From a bacterium (GTDB lineage: Bacteria; Actinomycetota; Acidimicrobiia; Spongiisociales; Spongiisociaceae): 52,761 nucleotides of DNA. Of the stretch, positions 42,706 through 52,470 are shown piece by piece. Below the pieces are notes generated by a model. The model had not been told where the DNA came from, did no database searches, and was given only the letters and a program-made list of their open reading frames with translations. Numbering within the stretch: the stretch's first letter is position 1; every line of letters starts with the position of its first letter. The stretch lies in the NCBI GenBank assembly GCA_026710435.1, contig JAPOQZ010000234.1:1-52761 (forward strand), in the 5' to 3' direction. The translations under genes and the position numbers were made by a program.

Positions 42706-43791
42706 ATGGATTCCTCTCCGATGGAGCCCTCCGAGTCGCGAAACGAGAATGGGGCCCCGCCGCTCCTGAGCCGCCCTGAGCCGCCACGATGGCCCCTCTG
42801 GATAGTTCCCGGCTTGGTGCTGCTGGCCGGTCTATCCGCTCTCGCCTGGTTCGTGACACTCCCTTTCTACGCGCTGTGGCCCGGTCCTGTGGAGGAAGTG
42901 TCCGATCTGGTCAAGGTTGAACGGGGACCGGCTCTCTACGAACTAAACGGTGACATGTACATGCTCACCGTGACCTTGCAAGAGGTCAACGCCTTCGAAT
43001 TCGTGCAGGGTTGGCTGGATCCGGGAATCGATGTCGTTGCTCGCGAAGTCATACGTCCCGAGGGGGTGACGCCGGAGGAACACCGGAAGGTCAATCTCCG
43101 GCTCATGGACAACTCCAAACAGGTGGCTATCGAGGTTGCACTCCGATTCTTGGGGTACCCGGTCGAATACATCGGCGAGGGGATGCTGGTTGCATCCGTC
43201 GCCGAGGGAACCCCGGCACATGGTCGCTTGGAGGTCGGTGATGTGATCGTGAAGGTCGGGGAGTACGCGGTGTCGGTGAGGGAGGACGGGATCGACGCCA
43301 TCCTCGCCAACGAGATAGGGGACACCGTTCCCCTTACTGTTATGCGAGGGGACAGCACGATCACCATCGATGTAACTCTGGTGGAGCATTCCCAAGATGC
43401 GGGCAGGCCGATGGTGGGGTTCGTACCGGAGACCTACAACGGTTCTTCCAATCTACCCTTCGAGGTCGAGATCGAGACCCACGGCACGGGCGGACCGTCC
43501 GCCGGTGTGATGTACGCCCTCACTCTGATCGATCTGCTTACCGAGCAGGACCTGGTCGGCGGAAACATAGTTGCCGGTACCGGAACGATCTCGCCTGACG
43601 GACGGGTCGGTCCGATCGGGGGAGTCCGGCAAAAGGTCGTAGCCGCCCAGAACGCCGGGGCCCGATTCGTGCTGGTTCCCGACGAGAACTACGCAGACGC
43701 CCTGACCGTCAAGAGAGACGATGTCGAGATCCTTGCGGTGTCATCCATAGAACAGGCAGTCGACGCTCTTGAGCAGATAACCGCCGGTTGA
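42706..43791 (+). CDS. PDZ / Lon-like (S16) serine protease, YlbL type
   Basis: A 361-residue membrane-anchored peptidase. One membrane helix is near residues 31-52 (WIVPGLVLLAGLSALAWFV), a PDZ domain covers about 160-225 (GMLVASVAEGTPAHGRLEVGD), and a Lon-type proteolytic domain follows with the catalytic Ser in GTGGPSAGVMYAL (about residue 264) and Lys in GGVRQKVVAAQ (about residue 309). The fold matches YlbL-family proteins of actinobacteria and Firmicutes. The client proteins are unknown. The next gene is the DivIVA-like protein, 91 bp away on the same strand. Confidence 0.9.
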   Translation: MDSSPMEPSESRNENGAPPLLSRPEPPRWPLWIVPGLVLLAGLSALAWFVTLPFYALWPGPVEEVSDLVKVERGPALYELNGDMYMLTVTLQEVNAFEFVQGWLDPGIDVVAREVIRPEGVTPEEHRKVNLRLMDNSKQVAIEVALRFLGYPVEYIGEGMLVASVAEGTPAHGRLEVGDVIVKVGEYAVSVREDGIDAILANEIGDTVPLTVMRGDSTITIDVTLVEHSQDAGRPMVGFVPETYNGSSNLPFEVEIETHGTGGPSAGVMYALTLIDLLTEQDLVGGNIVAGTGTISPDGRVGPIGGVRQKVVAAQNAGARFVLVPDENYADALTVKRDDVEILAVSSIEQAVDALEQITAG

Positions 43792-43882
43792 ATCATCCCG
43801 AACCGTCTTGAGCGGTACCGGATGGAACTTTTTCGGATCGCTTTGGGCCTTCTATTCACAAGTACGGTAGAGTTATCCACAT

Positions 43883-45730
43883 ATGAGCGACCAAGCGATT
43901 CCTGCAGAGTCCGAGGAGTTGGCTTTCAGCCGGTCCTTCTTTGGTTTCGACCCGTTGGAGGTCCGTGCCCATCTGGCGAAGTTGAACGACCAACTAGCTC
44001 GTCTGCAGGCGCGCGCCAACGGCGATACGTCGCTTGACGCCGCGGTTGACGACCAAGACGTGGCGGTCGCGATCGATTCGGCCGTAACCGACATAGCCGA
44101 GGTTCTGGAGGCGGCCAGGCTGGCGGCCATAAGGATACGTGATCGGGCCGAGCAGGAAGCCTCGGACGGAAACGCTGCCGCTGCCAGGCAGGCGAGAGGG
44201 ATCCTGGCGGCCGCGGATGCTGATGCCTTCGCCGTGCGGCAGTCAGCCTGGGACACTTCGACAGAACTCCTGGAGTCCGCCAAGACCGAGGGAGCCCGCT
44301 TGCTGAGCGCGGCCGAGCGAGACGCGCTGGACATCATCGGTGATGCTGAACGGAAGGCACACCGCAATCTGGCAGCCGCCCGCCGCGATGCCGACAACGC
44401 CATGCAAGTGGCCAGTGCGGAGACCGAGCGCTTGATGGGTATGGCTCGCGCAAAGGCCAAGGAGATTGTCCGGGCGGCAGAGGACCGGGCCGCGACGATC
44501 CTCGATCAGGTCTCGTTGCTCGAGAAGCGTCATGAGGATCTACAGCAGGATGTCGAGGCTCTAAGCGCGCAGTTGGAGGGACCCTCCGGTGGCTCCGACG
44601 TGCGGGAGCCGTCAACAGTGCGAGTGGTCCATCCCGGCGCCGGACCCGCGGACGTGGGCGGGTCGAACGGGGAACAACACGCGGAGGGGTCCCGACGGGT
44701 GGGCTCGGAATCCGGCCCCCCCCTGGCCGGAACCCGAGCGAGCCGTGCGGATGGCCCCGAGAGTGTGCGGCTGGTCTCCGGGCCTCCTCGTAGGGACTTT
44801 GCCCAGGTGGACGCATCCGAGGTGGGCGATTCGATGGTAGTTCTGAGCAGTGAGGGTCCGGTCGCTGCTACCAGTCCCGGTGTCCATACCGGCGACTTGG
44901 TCGTGGAGCACGAGCCGAGCGCGGCACGAGGGCTGCTCGTAGCCGATTCCCCCGGAGGCGCCGACATGGTCCATCCTCCGGAGCCTTCGAGGACGTCGAC
45001 CGAGATCCTGGACGGCACCGCCGCCGACGAGTTGGATGCGTTGTTCAACGAACTCCGGGTGGGAAAGGCCACTACCCCCTCGCCCCGACCTGCCCGACCG
45101 GGGAGGGTTCTGTCCCCGCTCGAGCACTACGACCTTGAACTGCTACCTATCGTCAATCGGGCCGTGCGGGGAGTCAAGCGCCAACTCACCGACCTACAGC
45201 GGGAACAGATCAAGGCTCTCGAACAGGACCCGGGCGGCTGGGTGCCGAGACGCCCCGACTTCGCCCCGTACCTTGTCCATGCCCTTTCGGTCATGGAGAG
45301 GGAGGCGTCCGAGCGCGGGTTGGCGACCGCTGCCGAACTATCCGGGATCCGATTGGCGTCTTCACGAGGCAAGGAGATCCCGGGGGAAGGCGGATCGTTT
45401 ATCGATGACCTCTTCGACGGAGTTGCAGCTTCGATCCGTACCGCAAGGGAGCACGACCGGTCCGGCCGGGGTGTTTCCAGCGATATTTCGAGGGTGTTCC
45501 GCCGCTGGCGCACCCAGGAGGTGGAACGACGGCTGCGTTTCCTCGCCGGCCGCGCCTACCATCGGGGCTTGGTGGACGGGCTGAGTAGGGCCGGCCTGGA
45601 AGAGGTTCTGGTGGTGGCCGGGAACGGTTGCGATGCATGTGCACGACTCGGGGGAGATGCTGTTGCCCCGGAGGATCTGCCATCACTGCCGGTTCACGAA
45701 GACTGCCGCTGCACCGTGATTCCCGCTTGA
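43883..45730 (+). CDS. DivIVA-like coiled-coil protein with gpF-like C-terminal Cys/His motif
   Basis: A 615-residue protein. The N-terminus (FSRSFFGFDPLEVRAHLAKL, about 14-33) resembles the DivIVA membrane-curvature domain. Residues of about 45-235 form a long Ala/Glu/Arg-rich coiled coil. A low-complexity Pro/Gly/Ser/Val region (about 235-390) follows. The last 220 residues are a separate helical domain (LSPLEHYDLELLPIVNRAVR to the end) closing with C583-x2-C586-x18-H605-x2-C608-x-C610. That closing pattern is the zinc-binding-like tail seen in phage Mu gpF/minor head proteins. I know no defined function for this combination. It may be a polar-growth or division factor; the tail may bind metal. 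Confidence 0.65.
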   Translation: MSDQAIPAESEELAFSRSFFGFDPLEVRAHLAKLNDQLARLQARANGDTSLDAAVDDQDVAVAIDSAVTDIAEVLEAARLAAIRIRDRAEQEASDGNAAAARQARGILAAADADAFAVRQSAWDTSTELLESAKTEGARLLSAAERDALDIIGDAERKAHRNLAAARRDADNAMQVASAETERLMGMARAKAKEIVRAAEDRAATILDQVSLLEKRHEDLQQDVEALSAQLEGPSGGSDVREPSTVRVVHPGAGPADVGGSNGEQHAEGSRRVGSESGPPLAGTRASRADGPESVRLVSGPPRRDFAQVDASEVGDSMVVLSSEGPVAATSPGVHTGDLVVEHEPSAARGLLVADSPGGADMVHPPEPSRTSTEILDGTAADELDALFNELRVGKATTPSPRPARPGRVLSPLEHYDLELLPIVNRAVRGVKRQLTDLQREQIKALEQDPGGWVPRRPDFAPYLVHALSVMEREASERGLATAAELSGIRLASSRGKEIPGEGGSFIDDLFDGVAASIRTAREHDRSGRGVSSDISRVFRRWRTQEVERRLRFLAGRAYHRGLVDGLSRAGLEEVLVVAGNGCDACARLGGDAVAPEDLPSLPVHEDCRCTVIPA

Positions 45731-45877
45731 CCGGGTTTCCCACGGTTGGTCCGGCTCGGGTACCCGGAGCGACATCATCTCCCTCGACCCGTTGGATCGG
45801 CGGACCTAACCTGCAGCGACGATGGGGTCAATGACTTCACCACCTGGTGCACCAAGACAGACTGCCGACCGACCTCG

Positions 45878-45981
45878 TAGGAGGGTGCTGAACAATGGCG
45901 ATTGCTCGGGCCTGCCGCCCGCCGACCAGGTATTCTGTCGGCGATTGGCAGGCCGCTGGTGGATTGCTCAGTACCCTCCTA
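45878..45981 (+). repeat. R1 palindromic element, copy 6
   Basis: A 104-bp copy with TA at 45878-45879 and 45980-45981, in sense orientation 147 bp after the DivIVA-like gene. The apical stem is CGCCGAC/GTCGGCG. The basal stem has a G-U-type pair (GGTGCTGA against TCAGTACC). Confidence 0.92.
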
Positions 45982-46121
45982 GTCGCACCGGCGTTGCGCT
46001 ATTCGACGGCACTGCCGGCGGGACCATCGGATTGCGCATCGTGGTTTCTCGGCCGGCTCGGCTACTGTTGGAGGATCAGGTCACATCAGGATGTGGCCCG
46101 GATCAGGGAGAGGGTTAAGCG

Positions 46122-49025
46122 ATGATCAGGATGGAACCGGGGTCCTTCGGTCCGAGGCGCCGCCGCCCGCGGCGCTTGCTGGGACTGCTGGTCGGGGTGG
46201 TGCTCGTTGCGCTTATCACGTTCAGGGGCCTGGCTACGGCGTGGACCGACTATCTCTGGTTCTCGTCCGTCGGCGCCACAACCGTATGGAGTACGGTGCT
46301 GGTGAGCCAGGTCGTACTCGGCGCGGCGGGATTCCTGGTCGCAGGCTTGGTGGTATGGATAAACCTGGTAGCGGTTCGCCGCATCTCGACCGGGCGATTC
46401 GTGCTGGCAGGGCCGGCCGACGAGGCCGTGGAGCGCTTCCAGGAGTGGGTGTCCTCCCGCAGGCGGTGGTTCGAAGTCGCGGTTGCGGCCTTGCTGGGTC
46501 TGTTCGTCGGGGCCGGAGCCTCGGGTTGGTGGCGGAACGTCCTCCTGTACCTCAACGAGGTGGGTTTCGACATAGCGGATCCGATATTCGGGCGGGACGT
46601 GGCTTTCTACGTCTTCAGGATCCCCGTTTACCGCGACATCATCGGGTTCCTATTCCAACTGGTCATCATCACGATCCTCGTGTCGGTGGCTGCCCATTAC
46701 CTGTTCGGAGGGATACGCTGGAGTTCCAATCGTCTGCCGGAGGTTGCGTCCGGCGTCAAATCCCACCTTTCCGTGCTGCTCGCCGCCATGGCGATTCTCA
46801 AGGCCATCGCCTACCGGTTGGACACCTACGATCTGCTCTACTCCACTCGAGGCGCCATCTTCGGCGCCTCTTTCACCGACGTGAATGCCCATCGACCCGC
46901 ACTCACGTTGTTGGCCGCAATCTCCCTGTTCGCGGCAGGCCTCCTGCTATGGAACATCAGGCGCGCGGGATGGATCCTCCCGGCGGTGGCTGCAGGATTG
47001 TGGCTGGTGGTCTCCGTGGTGGTTGGGGGCATCATCCCCGCCGCAATTGAACGATTCCAGGTTCAGCCCGACCAGTTCAACAAGGAACGGCCGTACATCG
47101 ATCACCACATCGAGTTCACCCTGGAAGCGTACGGTCTCGGCGAAGGACAGGTGGAGATCCGAGACTTCGCTGCATCCTCGGAGCTGACTGCCGACGACAT
47201 CGCGGCCAACCAGGCCACCATCAGCAATGTACGTCTCTGGGATCCGGGAGTTCTAACCCCGGCCTACTCGCAGTTGCAGGCCATCAGGCCCTACTACCAG
47301 ATCTCGACCGTGGACACGGACCGGTACGTCATCGACGGCGCTTTGACACAGGTAATGGTGGCGGCACGCGAACTCGACTCCGACGATCTCCCGGCCGAAG
47401 GGTGGGTCAACGAGAAACTCGTGTACACCCACGGATTCGGTGAGGTGATGTCGAGGGCCAGCGACGTTAACCCCACGACGGGCGAGCCGGCTTTCCTCGT
47501 GCGGGACGTCCCCCCCCGTTCCTCAGTCCCCGAGTTGGAGACAGCACAACCCCGCATCTACTTCGGCGAGGCAGAGGAGGCCGGTAGCTACGTTATCGTG
47601 GGAACCGCCCAGCAGGAGGTTGACTTCCCTTCCGGTGAGGGCGACAGCGTGGTCCGGAACACCTACGCGGGCTCCGGCGGCGTGCAACTCTCCAACACAG
47701 CTATCCGCTCGGCGATGGCCCTGAGGTTCGGCGACCTGAACATCCTGATCTCGGGGCTCCTGACCTCGGAGTCCAAGGTCCTGATGGTCCGAAACGTGGT
47801 GGACCGGCTCAAGCAGGTAGCGCCCTTCATGTACGCGGACGACGACCCCTACCTGGCCTTGATCGATCAACGGCTCGTGTGGATCGTAGACCTCTACTCC
47901 GTTAGCAATCGCTACCCGTATTCCCAGCCGGTGATCGACAGCCGGCTCGGATTCCGTTCCCCGCTCCCGCGCGATCTCAACTACATCCGCAACTCCGTCA
48001 AGGCCGTGGTGGACGCCGAGGACGGGACCATGACGCTGTACGTGTTGGAGGGCGCCGATCCCCTCACCCTCGCCTACACGAAGGTGTTTCCCGATATCTT
48101 CTCCGATGGTTCGCAGATGAGCGACGAATTGCGCAACCACATCCGGTACCCCGAGGACATGTTCCGCCTGCAGTCGGACATATACGCGACCTACCACCAA
48201 CTGGATGCGGAGGACTTCTTCCAGGACGAGGACAAGTGGGAGGTCCCGCTGGATCCGTCCTCCTCGGATCGTCCCCTGATCCGTGGAGACACGATCGACC
48301 AGTTGGGCCAGGTTAGGCAGGAGACCAAGCTGAGTCTGCCCTACTACCTGCTGATGAAACTTCCGGGCGAAGAGAATCTCTCCTACCTGATCCTGCAGAG
48401 TTTCAACCCCGCCAGCCGCCCGAACATGACGGCTTTCATGGTGGCGAAGAGCGACCCGGGAACGTACGGCAAGATCGTGGACTACCGGTTGCCAAGGGGC
48501 AAGTTGATCAACGGGCTGCAGCAGGTGAGCACCCGCATCGACCAGGATCCGGTCATTTCCCAGCAGTTCACCCTTCTAGGCCAGCAAGGCTCGGAGATAA
48601 TCCGCGGGAACATGCTGTTGGTTCCGATAGAGGAATCCCTCATGTTCGTCCAGCCCATCTACCTGAAGGGCGAGCAGGTGCTCCTACCGGAGTTCAAGCG
48701 GGTGGTGGTGGTGTTCGGAGAAGAGTCGCCGCCGATCATGCGTGAGACTCTCGACGCGGCGCTGCAGGAGGTATTCGGGCGGTCCAGGTCGGCCCCCGTC
48801 TCCGGCTTCGGCGAGCAGCCCTCGGACGCCGCGGATGGACCCGGCCAGGCCGGAATAACAGGATCGGAGGGACTGGTGTCGTTGATCGGCGAGATCAACG
48901 ATGTGTTCGAGGAGGCCGATGCGGCGCTGCGCTCGGGCGATCTCGGCGGCTACCAGGAGAAGGTCGACGAGGTGGCGCGAATGATCCGGAGGCTCGGGAT
49001 CCTGCTGGAAGAATCAGCCTCCTGA
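46122..49025 (+). CDS. UPF0182 family membrane protein
   Basis: A 967-residue protein of the UPF0182 family, large membrane proteins of actinobacteria and relatives with no settled function. About seven membrane helices occupy the first 310 residues (LLGLLVGVVLVALITF onward, including FVAGLVVWINLVAVRRI-like segments and the DPIFGRDVAFYVFRIPVYR block). A large extracytoplasmic domain follows (PYIDHHIEFTLEAYGL, FMYADDDPYLALIDQRLVWI, DLNYIRNSVKAVVDAEDG). The C-terminus has a Pro/Gly linker and a helical end. The ATG at 46122 follows GGGAGAGGG. It is monocistronic, with R1 copies on both sides. Confidence 0.92.
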   Translation: MIRMEPGSFGPRRRRPRRLLGLLVGVVLVALITFRGLATAWTDYLWFSSVGATTVWSTVLVSQVVLGAAGFLVAGLVVWINLVAVRRISTGRFVLAGPADEAVERFQEWVSSRRRWFEVAVAALLGLFVGAGASGWWRNVLLYLNEVGFDIADPIFGRDVAFYVFRIPVYRDIIGFLFQLVIITILVSVAAHYLFGGIRWSSNRLPEVASGVKSHLSVLLAAMAILKAIAYRLDTYDLLYSTRGAIFGASFTDVNAHRPALTLLAAISLFAAGLLLWNIRRAGWILPAVAAGLWLVVSVVVGGIIPAAIERFQVQPDQFNKERPYIDHHIEFTLEAYGLGEGQVEIRDFAASSELTADDIAANQATISNVRLWDPGVLTPAYSQLQAIRPYYQISTVDTDRYVIDGALTQVMVAARELDSDDLPAEGWVNEKLVYTHGFGEVMSRASDVNPTTGEPAFLVRDVPPRSSVPELETAQPRIYFGEAEEAGSYVIVGTAQQEVDFPSGEGDSVVRNTYAGSGGVQLSNTAIRSAMALRFGDLNILISGLLTSESKVLMVRNVVDRLKQVAPFMYADDDPYLALIDQRLVWIVDLYSVSNRYPYSQPVIDSRLGFRSPLPRDLNYIRNSVKAVVDAEDGTMTLYVLEGADPLTLAYTKVFPDIFSDGSQMSDELRNHIRYPEDMFRLQSDIYATYHQLDAEDFFQDEDKWEVPLDPSSSDRPLIRGDTIDQLGQVRQETKLSLPYYLLMKLPGEENLSYLILQSFNPASRPNMTAFMVAKSDPGTYGKIVDYRLPRGKLINGLQQVSTRIDQDPVISQQFTLLGQQGSEIIRGNMLLVPIEESLMFVQPIYLKGEQVLLPEFKRVVVVFGEESPPIMRETLDAALQEVFGRSRSAPVSGFGEQPSDAADGPGQAGITGSEGLVSLIGEINDVFEEADAALRSGDLGGYQEKVDEVARMIRRLGILLEESAS

Positions 49026-49120
49026 GGGTCGCCCGAGATACCTCTGCCGTCCATTCCCTCGAATCCGACCGGTAGGCGGTAAGTCGCCTGAACCTGCCAC
49101 ACAGCAGGTACGGTCCCGGC

Positions 49121-49226
49121 TGGGAGGGTACTGAGCAATCCACCGGCGGCATGCCAATCGCCGACATCCCTTCCTGGGTCGGCGGGCGGCAGGCCCGGGC
49201 AATCGTGATTTTTCAGTACCCTCCTA
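49121..49226 (-). repeat. R1 palindromic element, copy 7
   Basis: A 106-bp copy, TG at 49121-49122 on the left and TA at 49225-49226 on the right. Both basal arms changed together (GGTACTGA with TCAGTACC), keeping the stem. It lies 95 bp after the UPF0182 gene, in the opposite orientation to that gene, and 88 bp before the aminotransferase. Confidence 0.9.
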
Positions 49227-49314
49227 TGGGTCGGATGGTGGTGCAGAGGAGTCGATAGGCCCGGCAGGCCATGCCCTGTGATGGTGGACCAGCTGGTGCG
49301 TTTAGGAGGTGAGC

Positions 49315-50541
49315 ATGGCCGGCCCCGGTCTGGAGATGCTGGGTCTGGAGGAACTCGCGCAGGTCAGAGAAGTCCTGGAGAGCGGGTATCTGGCCCGTTA
49401 CGGACCGGATGAGGGCTTCCCGGCCAAGGTCCGCAGCTTCGAGGAAGAGGTGGTGCGTCGGGCCGGGGTGAGGCATGCGCTGGCTGTCAATTCGGGCACG
49501 AGCGCTCTCTACCTGGCCCTCACCGGTTTAGGCATCGGCCCCGGCGACGAAGTCATCGTCCCTGGATTCACGTTCGTAGCTTCGATGTCGGCAGTGGTGT
49601 ATGCGCGGGCCCGTCCGGTCCCCGCCGAGATCGACCGTAGCTACAACCTCGATCCCGATGACGTGGAAGCGAGGATCGGACCTCGCACCCGGGCGGTGAT
49701 CGCGGTGCACATGCTCGGTAATCCGGCTCGTCTGGACAAGCTCAAGAAGCTGGCCGATCATCGCGGTCTGGCTCTGATCGAAGACGCCGCGCAGGCGTTC
49801 GGCGCCACTTACCAGGGTAGGTGGGTCGGTGGTCACGGCGCGGCCGGGATCTTCAGCTTCAACATCTACAAGACCATCACTTGCGGGGATGGTGGCATGC
49901 TGGTCACCGACGACGAGGCCTTGTACCGGCGATGCTTCGCCATGCACGACCAGGGTCACAGTCCGCACCGCCTTGGTGTGGAAATCGGGCACAGGCCCTT
50001 GCTCGGGCTGAACTTCCGGATGGTCGAGCTGCAGGGCGCGGTGCTGATGGCACAGATCGGAAAGCTGGACTGCATCCTCGGCCACCTCCGGCGTAACCGC
50101 GACATAGTGCTCGAAGCGCTTGCGGGGGTGGAGGGGATCGAGTTCGCGGAACGGCCCGATCCGGAAGGCGACCTCGGCACGCATCTGGTGGTCGTCTTCC
50201 CGACCGCCGGAGTTGCCCGGAGCGTGGCCGCCGAACTCGGTTCCATCACCTTGGCTGAGTCAGGGTGGCACGTCTACAACCACATGGAACACCTGCTCGG
50301 CGGACGCACCGCGACCGGCCGGGGCTGTCCGTTCGAGTGCCCGGCCACTGATCCCCGGGGTCCGCGTTACCGTAAGGGGATGCTCCCCCGTACCGACGAC
50401 CTCCTGGAGCGCTCGATGAGCATCGGTATCGGGGTGGTCGATCCCAATTTGGCTCCGCTCGGTCTGGGTATGAGGGCAAGCGCGGACCGAGCCCACCGCC
50501 TGGCCGCCAGGATCCGCGGAGTGCTGGCCCGGTACCTCTGA
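49315..50541 (+). CDS. DegT/DnrJ/EryC1-family aminotransferase
   Basis: A 408-residue PLP enzyme of the sugar aminotransferase class, usually transferring an amino group to a keto-sugar nucleotide. NSGTSALYLAL (59-69) is the phosphate-binding loop, Asp157 and Gln160 (EDAAQ) contact the cofactor, and Lys186 in FSFNIYKTITCGDGG forms the Schiff base. The C-terminal third has a longer, Cys-containing segment (HLLGGRTATGRGCPFECP) than the basic family. The ATG at 49315 follows AGGAGG; a GTG two codons earlier is possible. Its stop overlaps the next ATG by one base. The natural substrate is unknown. Confidence 0.9.
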   Translation: MAGPGLEMLGLEELAQVREVLESGYLARYGPDEGFPAKVRSFEEEVVRRAGVRHALAVNSGTSALYLALTGLGIGPGDEVIVPGFTFVASMSAVVYARARPVPAEIDRSYNLDPDDVEARIGPRTRAVIAVHMLGNPARLDKLKKLADHRGLALIEDAAQAFGATYQGRWVGGHGAAGIFSFNIYKTITCGDGGMLVTDDEALYRRCFAMHDQGHSPHRLGVEIGHRPLLGLNFRMVELQGAVLMAQIGKLDCILGHLRRNRDIVLEALAGVEGIEFAERPDPEGDLGTHLVVVFPTAGVARSVAAELGSITLAESGWHVYNHMEHLLGGRTATGRGCPFECPATDPRGPRYRKGMLPRTDDLLERSMSIGIGVVDPNLAPLGLGMRASADRAHRLAARIRGVLARYL

Positions 50542-51521
50542 TGCCCCCCGGGATCCGGCCGCCGCTCCGTATGGGGTTCCAGATGTGGGCTCAGCACGTC
50601 TCGTGGAGGGCTTTGGTGGACGCCGCTGTCGCCATCGAGAGCCGCGGGTTCGACAGCCTGTGGAGCAACGACCACTTCTTCCCCATTGCCGGTTACCAAT
50701 TGGACATCAACGAGAGCCTCGAAGGTCCGATCTTCGAGGCTTGGATGGTGCTGTCTGGATTTGTCGCCTGCACCACGCGACTCCGACTCGGCTGCATGGT
50801 CTCCGGGGCGGGTTATCGGAACCCCGGTTTGCTGTTGAAGATGGCGTCGACCCTTGATCATGCATCCGAGGGAAGGCTGGTACTGGGTATTGGCGCCGGA
50901 TGGTACGAGCGGGATCATGTTGCCTTCGGATACCGCTACCCCGGGGTCGGGCAGCGACTCGATCGGTTGGAGGAGAGTGTCGTCGCCATCAGGCGCCTGC
51001 TCGATGGGGAGATCGTGACGATGCATGGTGATTGGGTCCGGTTGACGGATGCGCGCAACGATCCGCCTCCCCTCCAGAAGAGGATGCCTTTGCTGATCGG
51101 CGGAAGTGGAGCAAAGCGCACCCTGCCCATTGTTGCCGGCTATGCCGACTGGTGGAACGGCGAGGGTACACCCGAGGAAATCGCCGGCAAGAACGCTCTC
51201 ATCGATCGACTGTGCACGACCAATGGACGCCAACCCACAGATATCGTCAGGACAGTGGGACTGGCGACACCCGTGATCCGGGCTACATCAGCGGAGGCCA
51301 TCAAGGTCTCGGTGGAAACTCTGGTCCGGCACGGGATGGCTCCAGACGAGGCCCGGAATGCCGCCTCGTCTTCCCCTTTCGTCGGTTCCGCGGAGCAGGT
51401 GGCGGCGCAGCTAGTCAAGTATGCGGATGCCGGCGCGGAAGAAGTGCTATTCGACTGGCCTTCGCCTTTTGATAGAGAGACCCTCGACGCTCTAGCCGAT
51501 CTCCGCCTGGCACTCGGCTAG
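50541..51521 (+). CDS. LLM-class flavin-dependent oxidoreductase
   Basis: A 326-residue luciferase-like TIM barrel protein, either FMN- or F420-dependent. It opens with MGFQMWAQHVSWRALVDAA, has FDSLWSNDHFFP (about 34-45), LVLGIGAGWYERDHVAFG (near 114-131), and PLLIGGSGAKRTLPIVAGYADWWN (near 178-201), all typical of the group. F420 use is plausible in an actinobacterium but cannot be read from these motifs. It overlaps the aminotransferase by one base (TGATG) and is followed 12 bp later by an EamA transporter, so the three probably form one operon. Confidence 0.9.
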   Translation: MPPGIRPPLRMGFQMWAQHVSWRALVDAAVAIESRGFDSLWSNDHFFPIAGYQLDINESLEGPIFEAWMVLSGFVACTTRLRLGCMVSGAGYRNPGLLLKMASTLDHASEGRLVLGIGAGWYERDHVAFGYRYPGVGQRLDRLEESVVAIRRLLDGEIVTMHGDWVRLTDARNDPPPLQKRMPLLIGGSGAKRTLPIVAGYADWWNGEGTPEEIAGKNALIDRLCTTNGRQPTDIVRTVGLATPVIRATSAEAIKVSVETLVRHGMAPDEARNAASSSPFVGSAEQVAAQLVKYADAGAEEVLFDWPSPFDRETLDALADLRLALG

Positions 51522-51533
51522 GGAGGGTCTTCG

Positions 51534-52421
51534 GTGTCGGTCTTCTACGCCGTAGCGGCAGCGTGCAGCTTTGGGACCCTCGCCATCGCCGTGACGCGCG
51601 GCCTCCGCAACAACAGCTTGATGACCGCCTTGCTGGTGTCACTCCCGGTCGGCGCCTGCGTGACCGGCATATTCACGCTGTTCGACATGCCCTCCCAGGT
51701 GTCGGTCCGAGCCGTGGGGATCTTCGTCGCGGCGGGGATCATCGGCGAAGGGATAGGACGCACCTCGTTCCTCGCGGCCGTGAGCCGCCTGGGTCCCTCG
51801 ATCGCCACGCCCATCCAGACCGCAACATATCCGGCACTGGCCCTGTTGGGTGGGGTGGTGCTGTTCTCGGAGTCGGTAACGGGGTGGAGGATTCTCGGCG
51901 CGGCGTCCATCGCCGGCGGGATATGGGCGCTGGTAGGGAAGGAGTCGTCCTCGGGTGCTCCGAGTTCCGGGCGGTGGCGCAAGGGCTGGCGCTGGGCCTA
52001 CCTACTCCCGGTAGCAGGGGGAATCGCTTTTGCTGCCTCGGACCTGATCCGGAAACAGGGTGTCATCGAAACCCCACACCCCGCCTTCGGTGCGGTCGTG
52101 GGGACAGTTGCGATGATGGTGGTATGGACGGTGGCGGTGGTCTCGGTTCCCCGAATCAGAGCGCATGTCAGCTTCGCCCACGGTTGGCAGTGGTTCCTGC
52201 TGGCAGGGTTGCTGGCAGGCTTCGGTGTCCTATCGGTGTTCAAGGCTCTGGAGGCCGGCGACGTTTCGGTGGTCGGCCCGATCATCATGGCCCAACCCTT
52301 GGTGGTGGTGCTCCTGTCGGCGTTGTTCCTCCGGGGCCTGGAAATTCTGACCCGGCGGATTGTCACTGGAGCGGTGCTGACGGTGTTGGGAGTCATCCTG
52401 GTGTCGCTGAGCAGCGGATAG
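51534..52421 (+). CDS. EamA/DMT-family transporter
   Basis: A 295-residue drug/metabolite transporter with about ten membrane helices in two EamA halves. The first half ends in TATYPALALLGGVVLFSESV and WRILGAASIAGGIWAL, the second in VVGPIIMAQPLVVVLLSALF and RRIVTGAVLTVLGVILVSL. Such proteins export amino acids, nucleosides or other small products. The start is GTG at 51534 with GGGAGGG upstream. As the third gene of the aminotransferase/oxidoreductase cluster it may export the cluster product; this is inference. Confidence 0.88.
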   Translation: MSVFYAVAAACSFGTLAIAVTRGLRNNSLMTALLVSLPVGACVTGIFTLFDMPSQVSVRAVGIFVAAGIIGEGIGRTSFLAAVSRLGPSIATPIQTATYPALALLGGVVLFSESVTGWRILGAASIAGGIWALVGKESSSGAPSSGRWRKGWRWAYLLPVAGGIAFAASDLIRKQGVIETPHPAFGAVVGTVAMMVVWTVAVVSVPRIRAHVSFAHGWQWFLLAGLLAGFGVLSVFKALEAGDVSVVGPIIMAQPLVVVLLSALFLRGLEILTRRIVTGAVLTVLGVILVSLSSG

Positions 52422-52470
52422 GGCTGGGGGCTTGTTTCCGACGGCTGCGGATCCGGCCTCGTTTGCCTCC

